Source of the DNA: Neoarius graeffei
Lineage: Eukaryota; Chordata; Actinopteri; Siluriformes; Ariidae
Assembly (NCBI RefSeq): GCF_027579695.1
Contig: NC_083570.1
Coordinates: forward strand, 11,783,051 to 11,847,050
Reading direction: 5' to 3'
Length of the DNA: 64,000 nt
Below the pieces are notes generated by a model, which ran no database searches, was not told the origin of the DNA, and was given only the letters and a program-made list of their open reading frames with translations. The stretch's first letter is position 1. Each line of letters begins with the position of its first letter. This document shows positions 47,901-60,424 of the stretch, piece after piece. A program made the translations under genes and the position numbers.

Positions 47901-50900
47901 GTCAGAGAGAAATACAGAGAGAGTCAGAGAGAAATACAGAGAGAGAGAATCAGAGAGAAATACAGAGAGAGTCAGAGAGAAATACAGAGCGAGAGAGTCA
48001 GAGAGAAATACAGAGAGAGAGAGTCAGAGAGAAATACAGAGAGTCAGAGAGAAATACAGAGAGAGAGTCAGAGAGAAATACAGAGAGAGAGAGAGAGTCA
48101 GAGAGAAATACAGAGAGAGAGAGTCAGAGAGAAATACAGAGAGTCAGAGAGAAATACAGAGAGAGAGTCAGAGAGAAATACAGAGAGAGAGAGAGTCAGA
48201 GAGAAATACAGAGAGAGAGAGTCAGAGAGAAATACAGAGAGAGAGTCAGAGAGAAATACAGAGAGAGAGTCAGAGAGAAATACAGAGAGAGAGAGTCAGA
48301 GAGAAATACAGAGAGAGATAGTCAGAGAGAAATACAGAGCGAGAGAGTCAGAGAGAAATACAGAGAGAGAGAGTCAGAGAGAAATACAGAGAGAGAGTCA
48401 GAGAGAAATACAGAGAGAGAGAGAGTCAGAGAGAAATACAGAGCGAGAGAGTCAGAGAGAAATACAGAGAGAGAGTCAGAGAGAAATACAGAGAGAGAGA
48501 GTCAGAGAGAAATACAGAGAGAGAGAGAGCCAGAGAGAAATACAGAGAGAGGGAGAAATAGAGAGAGAGAGTCCGAGAGAGATAGTCAGAGAGAAATACA
48601 GAGAGAGAGAGAGAGTCAGAGAGAAATAGAGAGAGAGAGAGAGACAGAGAGAAATACAGAGAGAGAGAGAGTCAGAGAGAAATACAGAGAGAGAGAGAGT
48701 CAGAGAGAAATACAGAGAGAGAGAGAGTCAGAGAGAAATACAGAGCGAGAGAGTCAGAGAGAAATACAGAGCGAGAGAGTCAGAGAAATACAGAGCGAGA
48801 GAGTCAGAGAGAAATACAGAGAGAGAGAGTCAGAGAGAAATACAGAGAGTCAGAGAGAAATACAGAGAGAGTCAGAGAGAAATACAGAGCGAGAGAGTCA
48901 GAGAGAAATTCAGAGCGAGAGAGTCAGAGAGAAATACAGAGAGAGAGAGTCAGAGAGAAATACAGAGAGAGAGAGTCAGAGAGAAATACAGAGAGAGAGA
49001 GTCAGAGAGAAATACAGAGAGAGAGAGTCAGAGAGAAATAGAGAGAGTCAGAGAGAAATACAGAGCGAGAGAGTCAGAGAGAAATACAGAGAGAGAGAGA
49101 GAGCCAGAGAGAAATACAGAGAGAGCCAGAGAGAAATACAGAGAGAGAGAGTCAGAGAGAAATACAGAGAGAGAGAGTCAGAGAGAAATACAGAGCGAGA
49201 TAGTCAGAGAGAAATACAGAGAGAGAGAGTCAGAGAGAAATACAGAGAGAGAGAGAGTCAGAGAGAAATACAGAGAGAGAGAGTCAGAGAGAAATACAGA
49301 GAGAGAGAGTCAGAGAGAAATACAGAGAGAGAGAGAATCAGAGAGAAATACAGAGTCAGAGAGAAATACAGAGAGAGAGAGAGTCAGAGAGAAATACAGA
49401 GAGTCAGAGAGAAATACAGAGAGAGAGTCAGAGAGAAATACAGAGAGAGAGAGTCAGAGAGAAATACAGAGAGAGAGAGTCAGAGAGAAATAGAGAGAGT
49501 CAGAGAGAAATACAGAGCGAGAGAGTCAGAGAGAAATACAGAGAGAGAGAGTCAGAAAGAAATACAGAGAGAGTCAGAGAGAAATACAGAGCGAGATAGT
49601 CAGAGAGAAATACAGAGAGAGAGAGAGAGCCAGAGAGAAATACAGAGAGAGCCAGAGAGAAATACAGAGAGAGTCAGAGAGAAATACAGAGAGAGAGAGT
49701 CAGAGAGAAATACAGAGCGAGATAGTCAGAGAGAAATACAGAGAGAGAGAGTCAGAGAGAAATACAGAGAGAGAGAGTCAGAGAGAAATACAGAGAGAGA
49801 GAGTCAGAGAGAAATACAGAGAGAGAGAGTCAGAGAGAAATACAGAGAGAGAGAGTCAGAGAGAAATACAGAGAGAGAGAGAATCAGAGAGAAATACAGA
49901 GTCAGAGAGAAATACAGAGAGAGAGAGAGTCAGAGAGAAATACAGAGAGTCAGAGAGAAATACAGAGAGAGAGTCAGAGAGAAATACAGAGAGAGAGTCA
50001 GAGAGAAATACAGAGAGAGTCAGAGAGAAATACAGAGAGAGAGAATCAGAGAGAAATACAGAGAGAGTCAGAGAGAAATACAGAGCGAGAGAGTCAGAGA
50101 GAAATACAGAGAGAGTCAGAGAGAAATACAGAGAGAGAGAGTCAGAGAGAAATACAGAGAGTCAGAGAGAAATACAGAGAGAGAGTCAGAGAGAAATACA
50201 GAGAGAGAGAGTCAGAGAGAAATACAGAGAGAGTCAGAGAGAAATACAGAGAGAGAGAGTCAGAGAGAAATACAGAGAGAGAGTCAGAGAGAAATACAGA
50301 GAGAGAGAGAGAGTCAGAGAGAAATACAGAGAGAGAGAGTCAGAGAGAAATACAGAGAGAGAGAGTCAGAGAGAAATACAGAGCGAGAGAGTCAGAGAGA
50401 AATACAGAGAGAGAGAGTCAGAGAGAAATACAGAGAGAGAGTCAGAGAGAAATACAGAGAGAGAGTCAGAGAGAAATACAGAGCGAGAGAGTCAGAGAGA
50501 AATACAGAGAGAGAGTCAGAGAGAAATACAGAGAGAGAGAGTCAGAGAGAAATACAGAGAGAGAGAGTCAGAGAGAAATAGAGAGAGTCAGAGAGAAATA
50601 CAGAGAGAGTCAGAGAGAAATACAGAGAGAGAGAGTCAGAAAGAAATACAGAGAGAGTCAGAGAGAAATACAGAGAGAGAGAGAGAGAAATACAGAGAGA
50701 GAGAGAGCCAGAGAGAAATACAGAGAGAGTCAGAGAGAAATACAGAGAGAGAGAGTCAGAGAGAAATACAGAGCGAGAGAGTCAGAGAGAAATACAGAGA
50801 GAGAGAGTCAGAGAGAAATACAGAGAGAGAGTCAGAGAGAAATACAGAGAGAGAGAGTCAGAGAGAAATACAGAGAGAGAGAGAGAGTCAGAGAGAAATA

Positions 50901-51146
50901 CAGAGAGAGAGAGAATCAGAGAGAAATACAGAGTCAGAGAGAAATACAGAGAGAGAGAGTCAGAGAGAAATACAGAGAGAGAGTCAGAGAGAAATACAGA
51001 GAGAGAGTCAGAGAGAAATACAGAGAGAGTCAGAGAGAAATACAGAGAGAGTCAGAGAGAAATACAGAGAGAGTCAGAGAGAAATACAGAGAGAGTCAGA
51101 GAGAAATACAGAGAGAGAGAGAATCAGAGAGAAATACAGAGAGAGT

Positions 51147-52100
51147 CAGAGAGAAATGCAGAGCGAGAGAGTCAGAGAGAAATACAGAGAGAGAGTCAGA
51201 GAGAAATACAGAGAGAGAGAGAGTCAGAGAGAAATACAGAGAGAGTCAGAGAGAAATATAGAGAGTCAGAGAGAAATACAGAGAGAGAGTCAGGGAAATA
51301 CAGAGAGAGAGAGAGTCAGAGAGAAATACAGAGAGAGTCAGAGAGAAATACAGAGAGAGAGTCAGAGAGAAATACAGAGAGAGAGAGAGAGAGAGTCAGA
51401 GAGAAATACAGAGAGAGAGAGAGTCAGAGAGAAATACAGAGAGAGAGAGTCAGAGAGAAATACAGAGCGAGAGAGTCAGAGAGAAATACAGAGAGGGAGA
51501 GTCAGAGAGAAATACAGAGAGAGAGTCAGAGAGAAATACAGAGAGAGAGAGAGAGTCAGAGAGAAATACAGAGAGAGAGAGAGAGAGTCAGAGAGAAATA
51601 CAGAGAGAGAGAGAGAGAGTCAGAGAGAAATACAGAGAGAGAGAGAGTCAGAGAGAAATACAGAGAGAGAGCGAGAGAGAGTCAGAGAGAAATACAGAGA
51701 GAGAGAGAGAGAGTCAGAGAGAAATACAGAGAGAGAGTCAGAGAGAAATACAGAGAGAGAGAGAGTCAGAGAGAAATACAGAGAGAGAGAATCAGAGAGA
51801 AATACAGAGCGAGAGAGTCAGAGAGAAATACAGAGAGAGAGAGTCAGAGAGAAATACAGAGAGAGCGAGAGAGAGTCAGAGAGAAAGTCAGAGAGAAATA
51901 CAGAGAGAGAGAGAGTCAGAGAGAAATACAGAGAGAGAGAGAATCAGAGAGAAATACAGAGCGAGAGAGTCAGAGAGAAATACAGAGAGAGTCAGAGAGA
52001 AATACAGAGAGAGAGAGTCAGAGAGAAATACAGAGAGAGAGAGAGAGTCAGAGAGAAATACAGAGAGAGAGAGAGTCAGAGAGAAATACAGAGCGAGAGA
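51147..52100. repeat. Higher-order block in the minisatellite, member 1
   Basis: Marked by three rare variants in fixed order: aaatgcagagcgag (51155), aaatatagagagtc (51257) and gtcagggaaatac (51290). The same trio recurs near 54439-54577 and 55457-55595. A fourth marker, gagagaaagtcagagag, at about 51880 recurs near 56150, so the block shared with member 3 is about 0.9 kb. Confidence 0.8.
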
Positions 52101-54430
52101 GTCAGAGAGAAATACAGAGCGAGAGAGTCAGAGAGAAATACAGAGAGAGTCAGAGAGAAATACAGAGAGAGAGTCAGAGAGAAATACAGAGAGAGTCAGA
52201 GAGAAATACAGAGCGAGAGAGTCAGAGAGAAATACAGAGCGAGAGAGTCAGAGAGAAATACAGAGAGAGAGAGTCAGAGAGAAATACAGAGAGAGAGAGT
52301 CAGAGAGAAATACAGAGAGAGAGAGTCAGAGAGAAATACAGAGAGAGAGAGTCAGAGAGAAATAGAGAGAGTCAGAGAGAAATACAGAGCGAGAGAGTCA
52401 GAGAGAAATACAGAGAGAGAGAGAGAGCCAGAGAGAAATACAGAGAGAGCCAGAGAGAAATACAGAGAGAGAGAGTCAGAGAGAAATACAGAGAGAGAGA
52501 GTCAGAGAGAAATACAGAGCGAGATAGTCAGAGAGAAATACAGAGAGAGAGAGTCAGAGAGAAATACAGAGAGAGAGAGTCAGAGAGAAATACAGAGAGA
52601 GAGAGTCAGAGAGAAATACAGAGAGAGAGAGTCAGAGAGAAATACAGAGAGAGAGAGAATCAGAGAGAAATACAGAGTCAGAGAGAAATACAGAGAGAGA
52701 GAGAGTCAGAGAGAAATACAGAGAGTCAGAGAGAAATACAGAGAGAGAGTCAGAGAGAAATACAGAGAGAGAGAGTCAGAGAGAAATACAGAGAGAGAGA
52801 GTCAGAGAGAAATACAGAGAGAGAGAGTCAGAGAGAAATAGAGAGAGTCAGAGAGAAATACAGAGCGAGAGAGTCAGAGAGAAATACAGAGAGAGAGAGT
52901 CAGAAAGAAATACAGAGAGAGTCAGAGAGAAATACAGAGCGAGATAGTCAGAGAGAAATACAGAGAGAGAGAGAGAGCCAGAGAGAAATACAGAGAGAGC
53001 CAGAGAGAAATACAGAGAGAGAGAGTCAGAGAGAAATACAGAGAGAGAGAGTCAGAGAGAAATACAGAGCGAGATAGTCAGAGAGAAATACAGAGAGAGA
53101 GAGTCAGAGAGAAATACAGAGAGAGAGAGTCAGAGAGAAATACAGAGAGAGAGAGTCAGAGAGAAATACAGAGAGAGAGAGTCAGAGAGAAATACAGAGA
53201 GAGAGAGAATCAGAGAGAAATACAGAGTCAGAGAGAAATACAGAGAGAGAGAGAGTCAGAGAGAAATACAGAGAGTCAGAGAGAAATACAGAGAGAGAGT
53301 CAGAGAGAAATACAGAGAGAGAGTCAGAGAGAAATACAGAGAGAGAGTCAGAGAGAAATACAGAGAGAGAGAATCAGAGAGAAATACAGAGAGAGTCAGA
53401 GAGAAATACAGAGCGAGAGAGTCAGAGAGAAATACAGAGAGAGTCAGAGAGAAATACAGAGAGAGAGAGTCAGAGAAATACAGAGAGTCAGAGAGAAATA
53501 CAGAGAGAGAGTCAGAGAGAAATACAGAGAGAGAGAGTCAGAGAGAAATACAGAGAGAGTCAGAGAGAAATACAGAGAGAGAGAGTCAGAGAGAAATACA
53601 GAGAGAGAGTCAGAGAGAAATACAGAGAGAGAGAGAGAGAGAGTCAGAGAGAAATACAGAGAGAGAGAGTCAGAGAGAAATACAGAGAGAGAGAGTCAGA
53701 GAGAAATACAGAGCGAGAGAGTCAGAGAGAAATACAGAGAGAGAGAGTCAGAGAGAAATACAGAGAGAGAGTCAGAGAGAAATACAGAGAGAGAGTCAGA
53801 GAGAAATACAGAGCGAGAGAGTCAGAGAGAAATACAGAGAGAGAGTCAGAGAGAAATACAGAGAGAGAGAGTCAGAGAGAAATACAGAGAGAGAGAGTCA
53901 GAGAGAAATAGAGAGAGTCAGAGAGAAATACAGAGAGAGTCAGAGAGAAATACAGAGAGAGAGAGTCAGAAAGAAATACAGAGAGAGTCAGAGAGAAATA
54001 CAGAGAGAGAGAGAGAGAAATACAGAGAGAGAGAGAGCCAGAGAGAAATACAGAGAGAGTCAGAGAGAAATACAGAGAGAGAGAGTCAGAGAGAAATACA
54101 GAGCGAGAGAGTCAGAGAGAAATACAGAGAGAGAGAGTCAGAGAGAAATACAGAGAGAGAGTCAGAGAGAAATACAGAGAGAGAGAGTCAGAGAGAAATA
54201 CAGAGAGAGAGAGAGAGTCAGAGAGAAATACAGAGAGAGAGAGAATCAGAGAGAAATACAGAGAGAGAGAGTCAGAGAGAAATACAGAGAGAGAGTCAGA
54301 GAGAAATACAGAGAGAGAGTCAGAGAGAAATACAGAGAGAGTCAGAGAGAAATACAGAGAGAGTCAGAGAGAAATACAGAGAGAGTCAGAGAGAAATACA
54401 GAGAGAGTCAGAGAGAAATACAGAGAGAGT

Positions 54431-54645
54431 CAGAGAGAAATGCAGAGCGAGAGAGTCAGAGAGAAATACAGAGAGAGAGTCAGAGAGAAATACAGAGAGA
54501 GAGAGAGTCAGAGAGAAATACAGAGAGAGTCAGAGAGAAATATAGAGAGTCAGAGAGAAATACAGAGAGAGAGTCAGGGAAATACAGAGAGAGAGAGAGA
54601 GAGAGTCAGAGAGAAATACAGAGAGAAATACAGAGAGAGAGTCAG

Positions 54646-54676
<31 letters not shown>

Positions 54677-54900
54677 GAGTCAGAGAGAAATACAGAGAGA
54701 GAGAGAGTCAGAGAGAAATACAGAGAGAGAGAGTCAGAGAGAAATACAGAGCGAGAGAGTCAGAGAGAAATACAGAGAGGGAGAGTCAGAGAGAAATACA
54801 GAGCGAGAGAGTCAGAGAGAAATACAGAGAGAGAGTCAGAGAGAAATACAGAGAGAGAGAGTCAGAGAGAAATACAGAGAGAGAGAGTCAGAGAGAAATA
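54431..54900. repeat. Higher-order block, member 2
   Basis: Same ordered markers as 51155-51300, about 3284 bp downstream of member 1. It differs afterwards by an inserted gagagaaatacagagag and by joining sequence that also occurs near 53800-53900. Confidence 0.75.
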
Positions 54901-55448
54901 GAGAGAGTCAGAGAGAAATACAGAGAGAGTCAGAGAGAAATACAGAGAGAGAGAGTCAGAAAGAAATACAGAGAGAGTCAGAGAGAAATACAGAGAGAGA
55001 GAGAGAGAAATACAGAGAGAGAGAGAGCCAGAGAGAAATACAGAGAGAGTCAGAGAGAAATACAGAGAGAGAGAGTCAGAGAGAAATACAGAGCGAGAGA
55101 GTCAGAGAGAAATACAGAGAGAGAGAGTCAGAGAGAAATACAGAGAGAGAGTCAGAGAGAAATACAGAGAGAGAGAGTCAGAGAGAAATACAGAGAGAGA
55201 GAGAGAGTCAGAGAGAAATACAGAGAGAGAGAGAATCAGAGAGAAATACAGAGAGAGAGAGTCAGAGAGAAATACAGAGAGAGAGTCAGAGAGAAATACA
55301 GAGAGAGAGTCAGAGAGAAATACAGAGAGAGTCAGAGAGAAATACAGAGAGAGTCAGAGAGAAATACAGAGAGAGTCAGAGAGAAATACAGAGAGAGTCA
55401 GAGAGAAATACAGAGAGAGAGAGAATCAGAGAGAAATACAGAGAGAGT

Positions 55449-56350
55449 CAGAGAGAAATGCAGAGCGAGAGAGTCAGAGAGAAATACAGAGAGAGAGTCA
55501 GAGAGAAATACAGAGAGAGAGAGAGTCAGAGAGAAATACAGAGAGAGTCAGAGAGAAATATAGAGAGTCAGAGAGAAATACAGAGAGAGAGTCAGGGAAA
55601 TACAGAGAGAGAGAGAGAGAGAGTCAGAGAGAAATACAGAGAGAAATACAGAGAGAGAGTCAGAGAGAAATACAGAGAGAGAGAGAGAGAGAGTCAGAGA
55701 GAAATACAGAGAGAGAGAGAGTCAGAGAGAAATACAGAGAGAGAGAGTCAGAGAGAAATACAGAGCGAGAGAGTCAGAGAGAAATACAGAGAGGGAGAGT
55801 CAGAGAGAAATACAGAGAGAGAGTCAGAGAGAAATACAGAGAGAGAGAGAGAGTCAGAGAGAAATACAGAGAGAGAGAGAGAGAGAGTCAGAGAGAAATA
55901 CAGAGAGAGAGAGAGAGTCAGAGAGAAATACAGAGAGAGAGAGAGTCAGAGAGAAATACAGAGAGAGAGCGAGAGAGAGTCAGAGAGAAATACAGAGAGA
56001 GAGAGAGAGAGTCAGAGAGAAATACAGAGAGAGAGTCAGAGAGAAATACAGAGAGAGAGAATCAGAGAGAAATACAGAGCGAGAGAGTCAGAGAGAAATA
56101 CAGAGAGAGAGAGTCAGAGAGAAATACAGAGAGAGCGAGAGAGAGTCAGAGAGAAAGTCAGAGAGAAATACAGAGAGAGAGAGAGTCAGAGAGAAATACA
56201 GAGAGAGAGAGAATCAGAGAGAAATACAGAGCGAGAGAGTCAGAGAGAAATACAGAGAGAGTCAGAGAGAAATACAGAGAGAGAGAGTCAGAGAGAAATA
56301 CAGAGAGAGAGAGAGAGTCAGAGAGAAATACAGAGAGAGAGTCAGAGAGA
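55449..56350. repeat. Higher-order block, member 3
   Basis: Same ordered markers, 1018 bp after member 2. It shares the inserted gagagaaatacagagag with member 2 but the downstream gagagaaagtcagagag marker with member 1, so it looks like a mosaic of both. Confidence 0.75.
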
Positions 56351-56983
56351 AATACAGAGAGAGAGTCAGAGAGAAATACAGAGAGAGAGAGTCAGAGAGA
56401 AATACAGAGAGAGAGAGAGAGAGAGTCAGAGAGAAATACAGAGAGAGAGAGTCAGAGAGAAATACAGAGAGAGTCAGAGAGAAATACAGAGAGAGTCAGA
56501 GAGAAATACAGAGAGAGAGTCAGAGAGAAATACAGAGAGAGAGAGAGAGTCAGAGAGAAATACAGAGAGAGTCAGAGAGAAATACAGAGAGAGTCAGAGA
56601 GAAATACAGAGCGAGAGAGTCAGAGAGAAATACAGAGAGAGAGAGTCAGAGAGAAATACAGAGAGAGAGTCAGAGAGAAATACAGAGAGAGAGTCAGAGA
56701 GAAATACAGAGCGAGAGAGTCAGAGAGAAATACAGAGAGAGTCAGAGAGAAATACAGAGCGAGAGAGTCAGAGAGAAATACAGAGAGAGAGAGTCAGAGA
56801 GAAATACAGAGAGAGAGAGTCAGAGAGAAATACAGAGAGAGAGTCAGAGAGAAATACAGAGAGAGAGAGAGTCAGAGAGAAATACAGAGCGAGAGAGTCA
56901 GAGAGAAATACAGAGAGAGCGAGAGAGAGTCAGAGAGAAATACAGAGCGAGAGAGAGTCAGAGAGAAATACAGAGCGAGAGAA

Positions 56984-57131
56984 GTGGGGGAGGGAGAGAG
57001 ACAAATACAGAGAGAAAGAGGAAAAGATGGGGAGAGAGAAATACAGAGGGAGATGGATGGAGTGTGTGTGTGATAGAGATGGAGAGGTGAAGAGAGGGGG
57101 AAAGATGGGGAGAGAAATAGAGAGAGAGATG

Positions 57132-57195
<64 letters not shown>

Positions 57196-57290
57196 CAGGC
57201 ACACAGAGAATGAGTGTGTGTGTGTGAGAGAGAGACAGATACAGGCACAGAGAGAGAGAGAGAGTGTGAGAGAGATGGAGAGCGTTTATG
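56984..57290. repeat. Satellite edge with (GT)n
   Basis: Irregular GA-rich sequence like the left edge of the array (gatggatggagtgtgtgtg also occurs near 45435 and 45740), with a (GT)n run at 57136-57184. Confidence 0.9.
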
Positions 57291-58877
57291 CTGTTGGAGT
57301 TGTGTAATAAAGGTGTAATAACAGTATAATGGTGCTGAAGAGTAGAACGGGGCTCTGATCCGAACCCACATGGGATTGGATTATTCCCCCAGAGCTGGCT
57401 TTCTCTGCTCTGTTTCTGCAGTGATTTACCAACAGTTACTTTTTACTCCTTAAAGAACATGTTTTTCATTTTATCCATTTATAGTTACGTTTAATTTTAT
57501 GAGATGAGTTTGGTTCTGTTCTCACGTACACTATCACAGCTATAAACATTCGTTTTAAAATCAAGTCTCTGTGAACGAGCCGTTACTATAGAAACGATAT
57601 CGCACTAGAAAGTGCGCGTTAATCATGGCGTACACATGAGAGAGCGATTTCCATCGAACTCGTCTCCGGTCGCGACTTTAACGCGAGTTAAGCCACTTTA
57701 CCAGAACAATCCCACTGACGTGCGTTAGCATGATGGAGCTGACGTGAGCGTATCGCTTCAGTCTCATCCTCACGCGGCCCTTTTCACTTCCGAATAAAGA
57801 TTTGCCCCAAAGCCGAATGGCAGGAGTTCACGCTGAATTTTACACAATCGATTATTTTGCTGTGCTTTATATCAGATGATGTAAGTCATAAGTCAGATCC
57901 GTAAAACACGGCAACGTTTAATTCTTGAAATTCTGTCCGAAGTCCTTAATTTAGCTTTACACTTTGATTTAATTTAGTATTTTAAAGTGTCAATTTGATT
58001 CATGATATCGGGTTCACGGTTCGATTTAAAAAAATTAAACGAAGACATTTTCATTACAAAAAAAAAATGCAGTATTTATTTTTCCATTGTTTATCGAGTT
58101 AAATATTCATTTTGTTCAATTTGAAAAAACAAAACAAAATAACTTTTGTTACATTTTCTTAATAAACAACAATAATTATTTTTATGTATTTATTTATATT
58201 TAGGAATAAAATTTACATCATTTTTAGGTAAAACATTTTGTATTATTATTATTATTATTATTGAGGCCACATAATACATAATCATTCAAAATGGCGGCTC
58301 AAGTTTGCAGCATTTTCTCACATTTTCTTTCCTTTTTTTCTTACTATTTATCATTTGGAGTAAAATCTAACAGCCTATTAGCAAAAATATTTCTTTTTAT
58401 CAAAAATGAACTCATTAGCAGTTAATAACAAGTATTCCTTTTCTTCATAAACTTTTACGAACGTTTGTACTTCCTCCATCTGCTTCTCTTTCCTTTATCT
58501 TTCGGTAGTGTGTGAAAAGAAAGAGCGCTCCGATCTATTTATTGTGAAATCTATTTGTACAAATCACACAACAGCTCCTTCGCACTCACAGATCAGTTTT
58601 TTTTGTTCGATTTTAGAGCTGTGTTACTTCCACCTACTGTGAAGTCACGTGCATTCCTGCTATTGTAGATAAGGAAAAAAAACAGCTTGAGAAAATGAAG
58701 AGATTACGCAGCCTGATAGTCATCATCATTCTTTTTTTAATTTCATCGATTCGAATTATAAATTGATATCGCAGTTTATGATACGCGATACGGTTACACA
58801 CGTAGTAAACAGTGCTGCTCGCACAAGAGCATCCTTTCACTGTAACTGTACACGTGAAGTCACATGAGTGATAATAT
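57291..58877. other. Intron sequence, no gene seen
   Basis: AT-rich single-copy sequence with an ATT run near 58240-58262; no supported feature. Confidence 0.5.
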
Positions 58878-58885
58878 ATATGTAC

Positions 58886-60416
58886 CACGGGCGATTGCTC
58901 TAAGACAACGAGGGAGGCTCAGCCTCCTCTAAAAATGACGAACATCGTGTAGGATGAATTGCGCTAGGCTTATGTTATAGCCGACCTTATAACATTGCTA
59001 TTTCAGATCCAGAATCATAGAAATATATGTGCTCAACCCACTACAGTGCGAAATCATTCCCTTATAACTTTCCCCAGTTCGCCTAATGTGTGCGTGAGGT
59101 TTTCCCCCTCGTGACAGTGCGATGCAGCCCAGCCTCAGTGGACTTCAATGGCATTTGGGAGCTCTGCGCTTTTCAATCTCAAAATGCAAGACGGTTGACA
59201 AATACTGCGAAAATGCCCTCCCACGGACTCCGAGCCTCACAGTGGGAGGGACATGGCAAAGCTTTCCGCGAGACTGGTGATTGGTGAAAGCGGCCGGATA
59301 TTTTCTTTGATTGACAGCTCGTTTCAAATATAGACAGGCAGCGGTGAATCTCAGTTCAGTCCCATGCGGATTCGCAAGTGGTGTGGTGTATTGTAAGAGA
59401 TCAGCTTACATTTCGATTTCATTCATTACATACGGTTTCTACCAGCTTTTTTAGTTTGTATATATTTTCATTGTAAATAAAGTGTAAATATAGTGTTGTC
59501 AAGTTTGCTATCTTAGTTCCAGAAATTTCGTTTATTTGAGTGACTGAACTTGAACTTGAGGGGGCTAGTCAGCTAGCAAGAAAGCTGCACACGGATGCCA
59601 AGCATTGCTGATTTAATTTTGGCGAAGCCATTTGCCAGTCTTCCTTTCGAGGAAAAAATTAAAATTAAAGAGCAGGGTAGACCAACACCTCAAATTGACT
59701 GGGTGAAAAAGGTAGGGAATAATACTCGTTCCTTTCAGCTCTCCTGGTACGAGAAAGTGAATTGGCTAACAGCAAGTGACCCACATCAACAACAGTAAAT
59801 AGGCTACTTTAGTAATATGTCATGGATGGACCAAAAATATAGAATCTATTTAAAATGTTTATGCTGAGTATATTATATTGGAATATATGTTTTTCTGGAT
59901 ATGAATTAAACACAGCTACAATTTGGAAAACATTTTTAAACAAAAACACAGCCGAGAACATTTCACACTACAGACCTGGATTAAAAGTGAAGGGTTATCA
60001 AAATTGTCAATAAAACATTTCTCAGTCAAAATAAGTAAAATATAGGGAAAGTGTCATTGAATGAAATGTGTGGCACCCAGCTCTATGTTTGGCTCCCCAA
60101 GGTCAGTGCTTGTGCCTATTCCAGAACACTCTGCTGTTACTGCTGAGGTTCCTGACAAAGAGCTGCTTTCAATAATGATCAATTTTTAAACAACATGCCA
60201 CAATTTTAAAATATAAAATGTTAAAATATACCCCCCCCAACACCACCGTCATGTATATTGGACAGTAGGCTAATGGGCCAAAATAACCTGTTATTTCACA
60301 GTTTGTGACCCTGCCAACAATCAGCCAGATCAGAGGCAAGATTATGGGCAAAATTGATGTGTTTTTTCTTTTTTCTTTTAAAATCTGGAAATATCGTAAC
60401 CGACCAGCCGCCACTG
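58886..60416 (+). mobile_element. hAT element with ZMYM1-like transposase remnant
   Basis: A perfect 8 bp duplication, atatgtac, lies at 58878-58885 and 60417-60424. The right end, on the minus strand, is cagtggcggctggtcgg, a common fish hAT terminus; the left end, cacgggcgattgctct, is a diverged partner. The 1531 bp interior has one recognisable exon (59595-59798) and no catalytic domain. The element ends about 110 bp before lin28b exon 3. Confidence 0.88.
59595..59798 (+). pseudogene. hAT transposase N-terminal exon (TTF-type zinc-finger region)
   Basis: A 67-codon frame starts MPSIADLILAKPFASLPFEE; the diagnostic part is GRPTPQIDWV followed by NTRSFQLSWYEKVNWLTAS. This matches the start of the TTF-type zinc-finger domain of ZMYM1-like/hAT transposases, which normally continues into cysteines (CxxC) on the next exon. 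The frame ends in HQQQ and a stop. The bases acagtaaata at the end could be a former splice donor. The cysteines, the dimerisation domain and the RNase H-like core are absent, so this is a remnant. Confidence 0.75.
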
Positions 60417-60424
60417 ATATGTAC

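Larger units (their letters stand above)
45231..56983. repeat. Giant purine-rich minisatellite (gtcagagagaaatacagag units)
   Basis: About 11.8 kb, nearly uninterrupted. The core gtcagagagaaatacag is followed by a variable (ag)n, giving units of about 18-38 bp, most often 24-26. The first 1 kb (45231-46020) is less regular and mixed with ggggag and cacatgtaacag motifs; the core is regular from about 46020. Sequence variants (gagcgag, gagccag, gaatcag, aaatagag, cagaaagaa) mark subsets. The + strand is almost all A and G. Unit lengths near multiples of 3 leave long open frames (561 codons at 51156, 575 at 55458), but their content is only the repeat. Confidence 0.97.

Noticed and set aside
46020..56983. 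Resemblance to a CRISPR array (regular repeats with short variable linkers)
   Set aside because: The linkers are (ag)n length variants and not unique spacers, and the genome is vertebrate.
51156..57185. Open frames of 561, 153 and 575 codons made of R, E, S, Q, K, Y, I, T and N in the GA satellite
   Set aside because: They follow the repeat register exactly, contain no non-repeat sequence, and start at ATGs created by a single variant (aaatgcag). All three starts are copies of the same variant unit. Not a coiled-coil protein gene.
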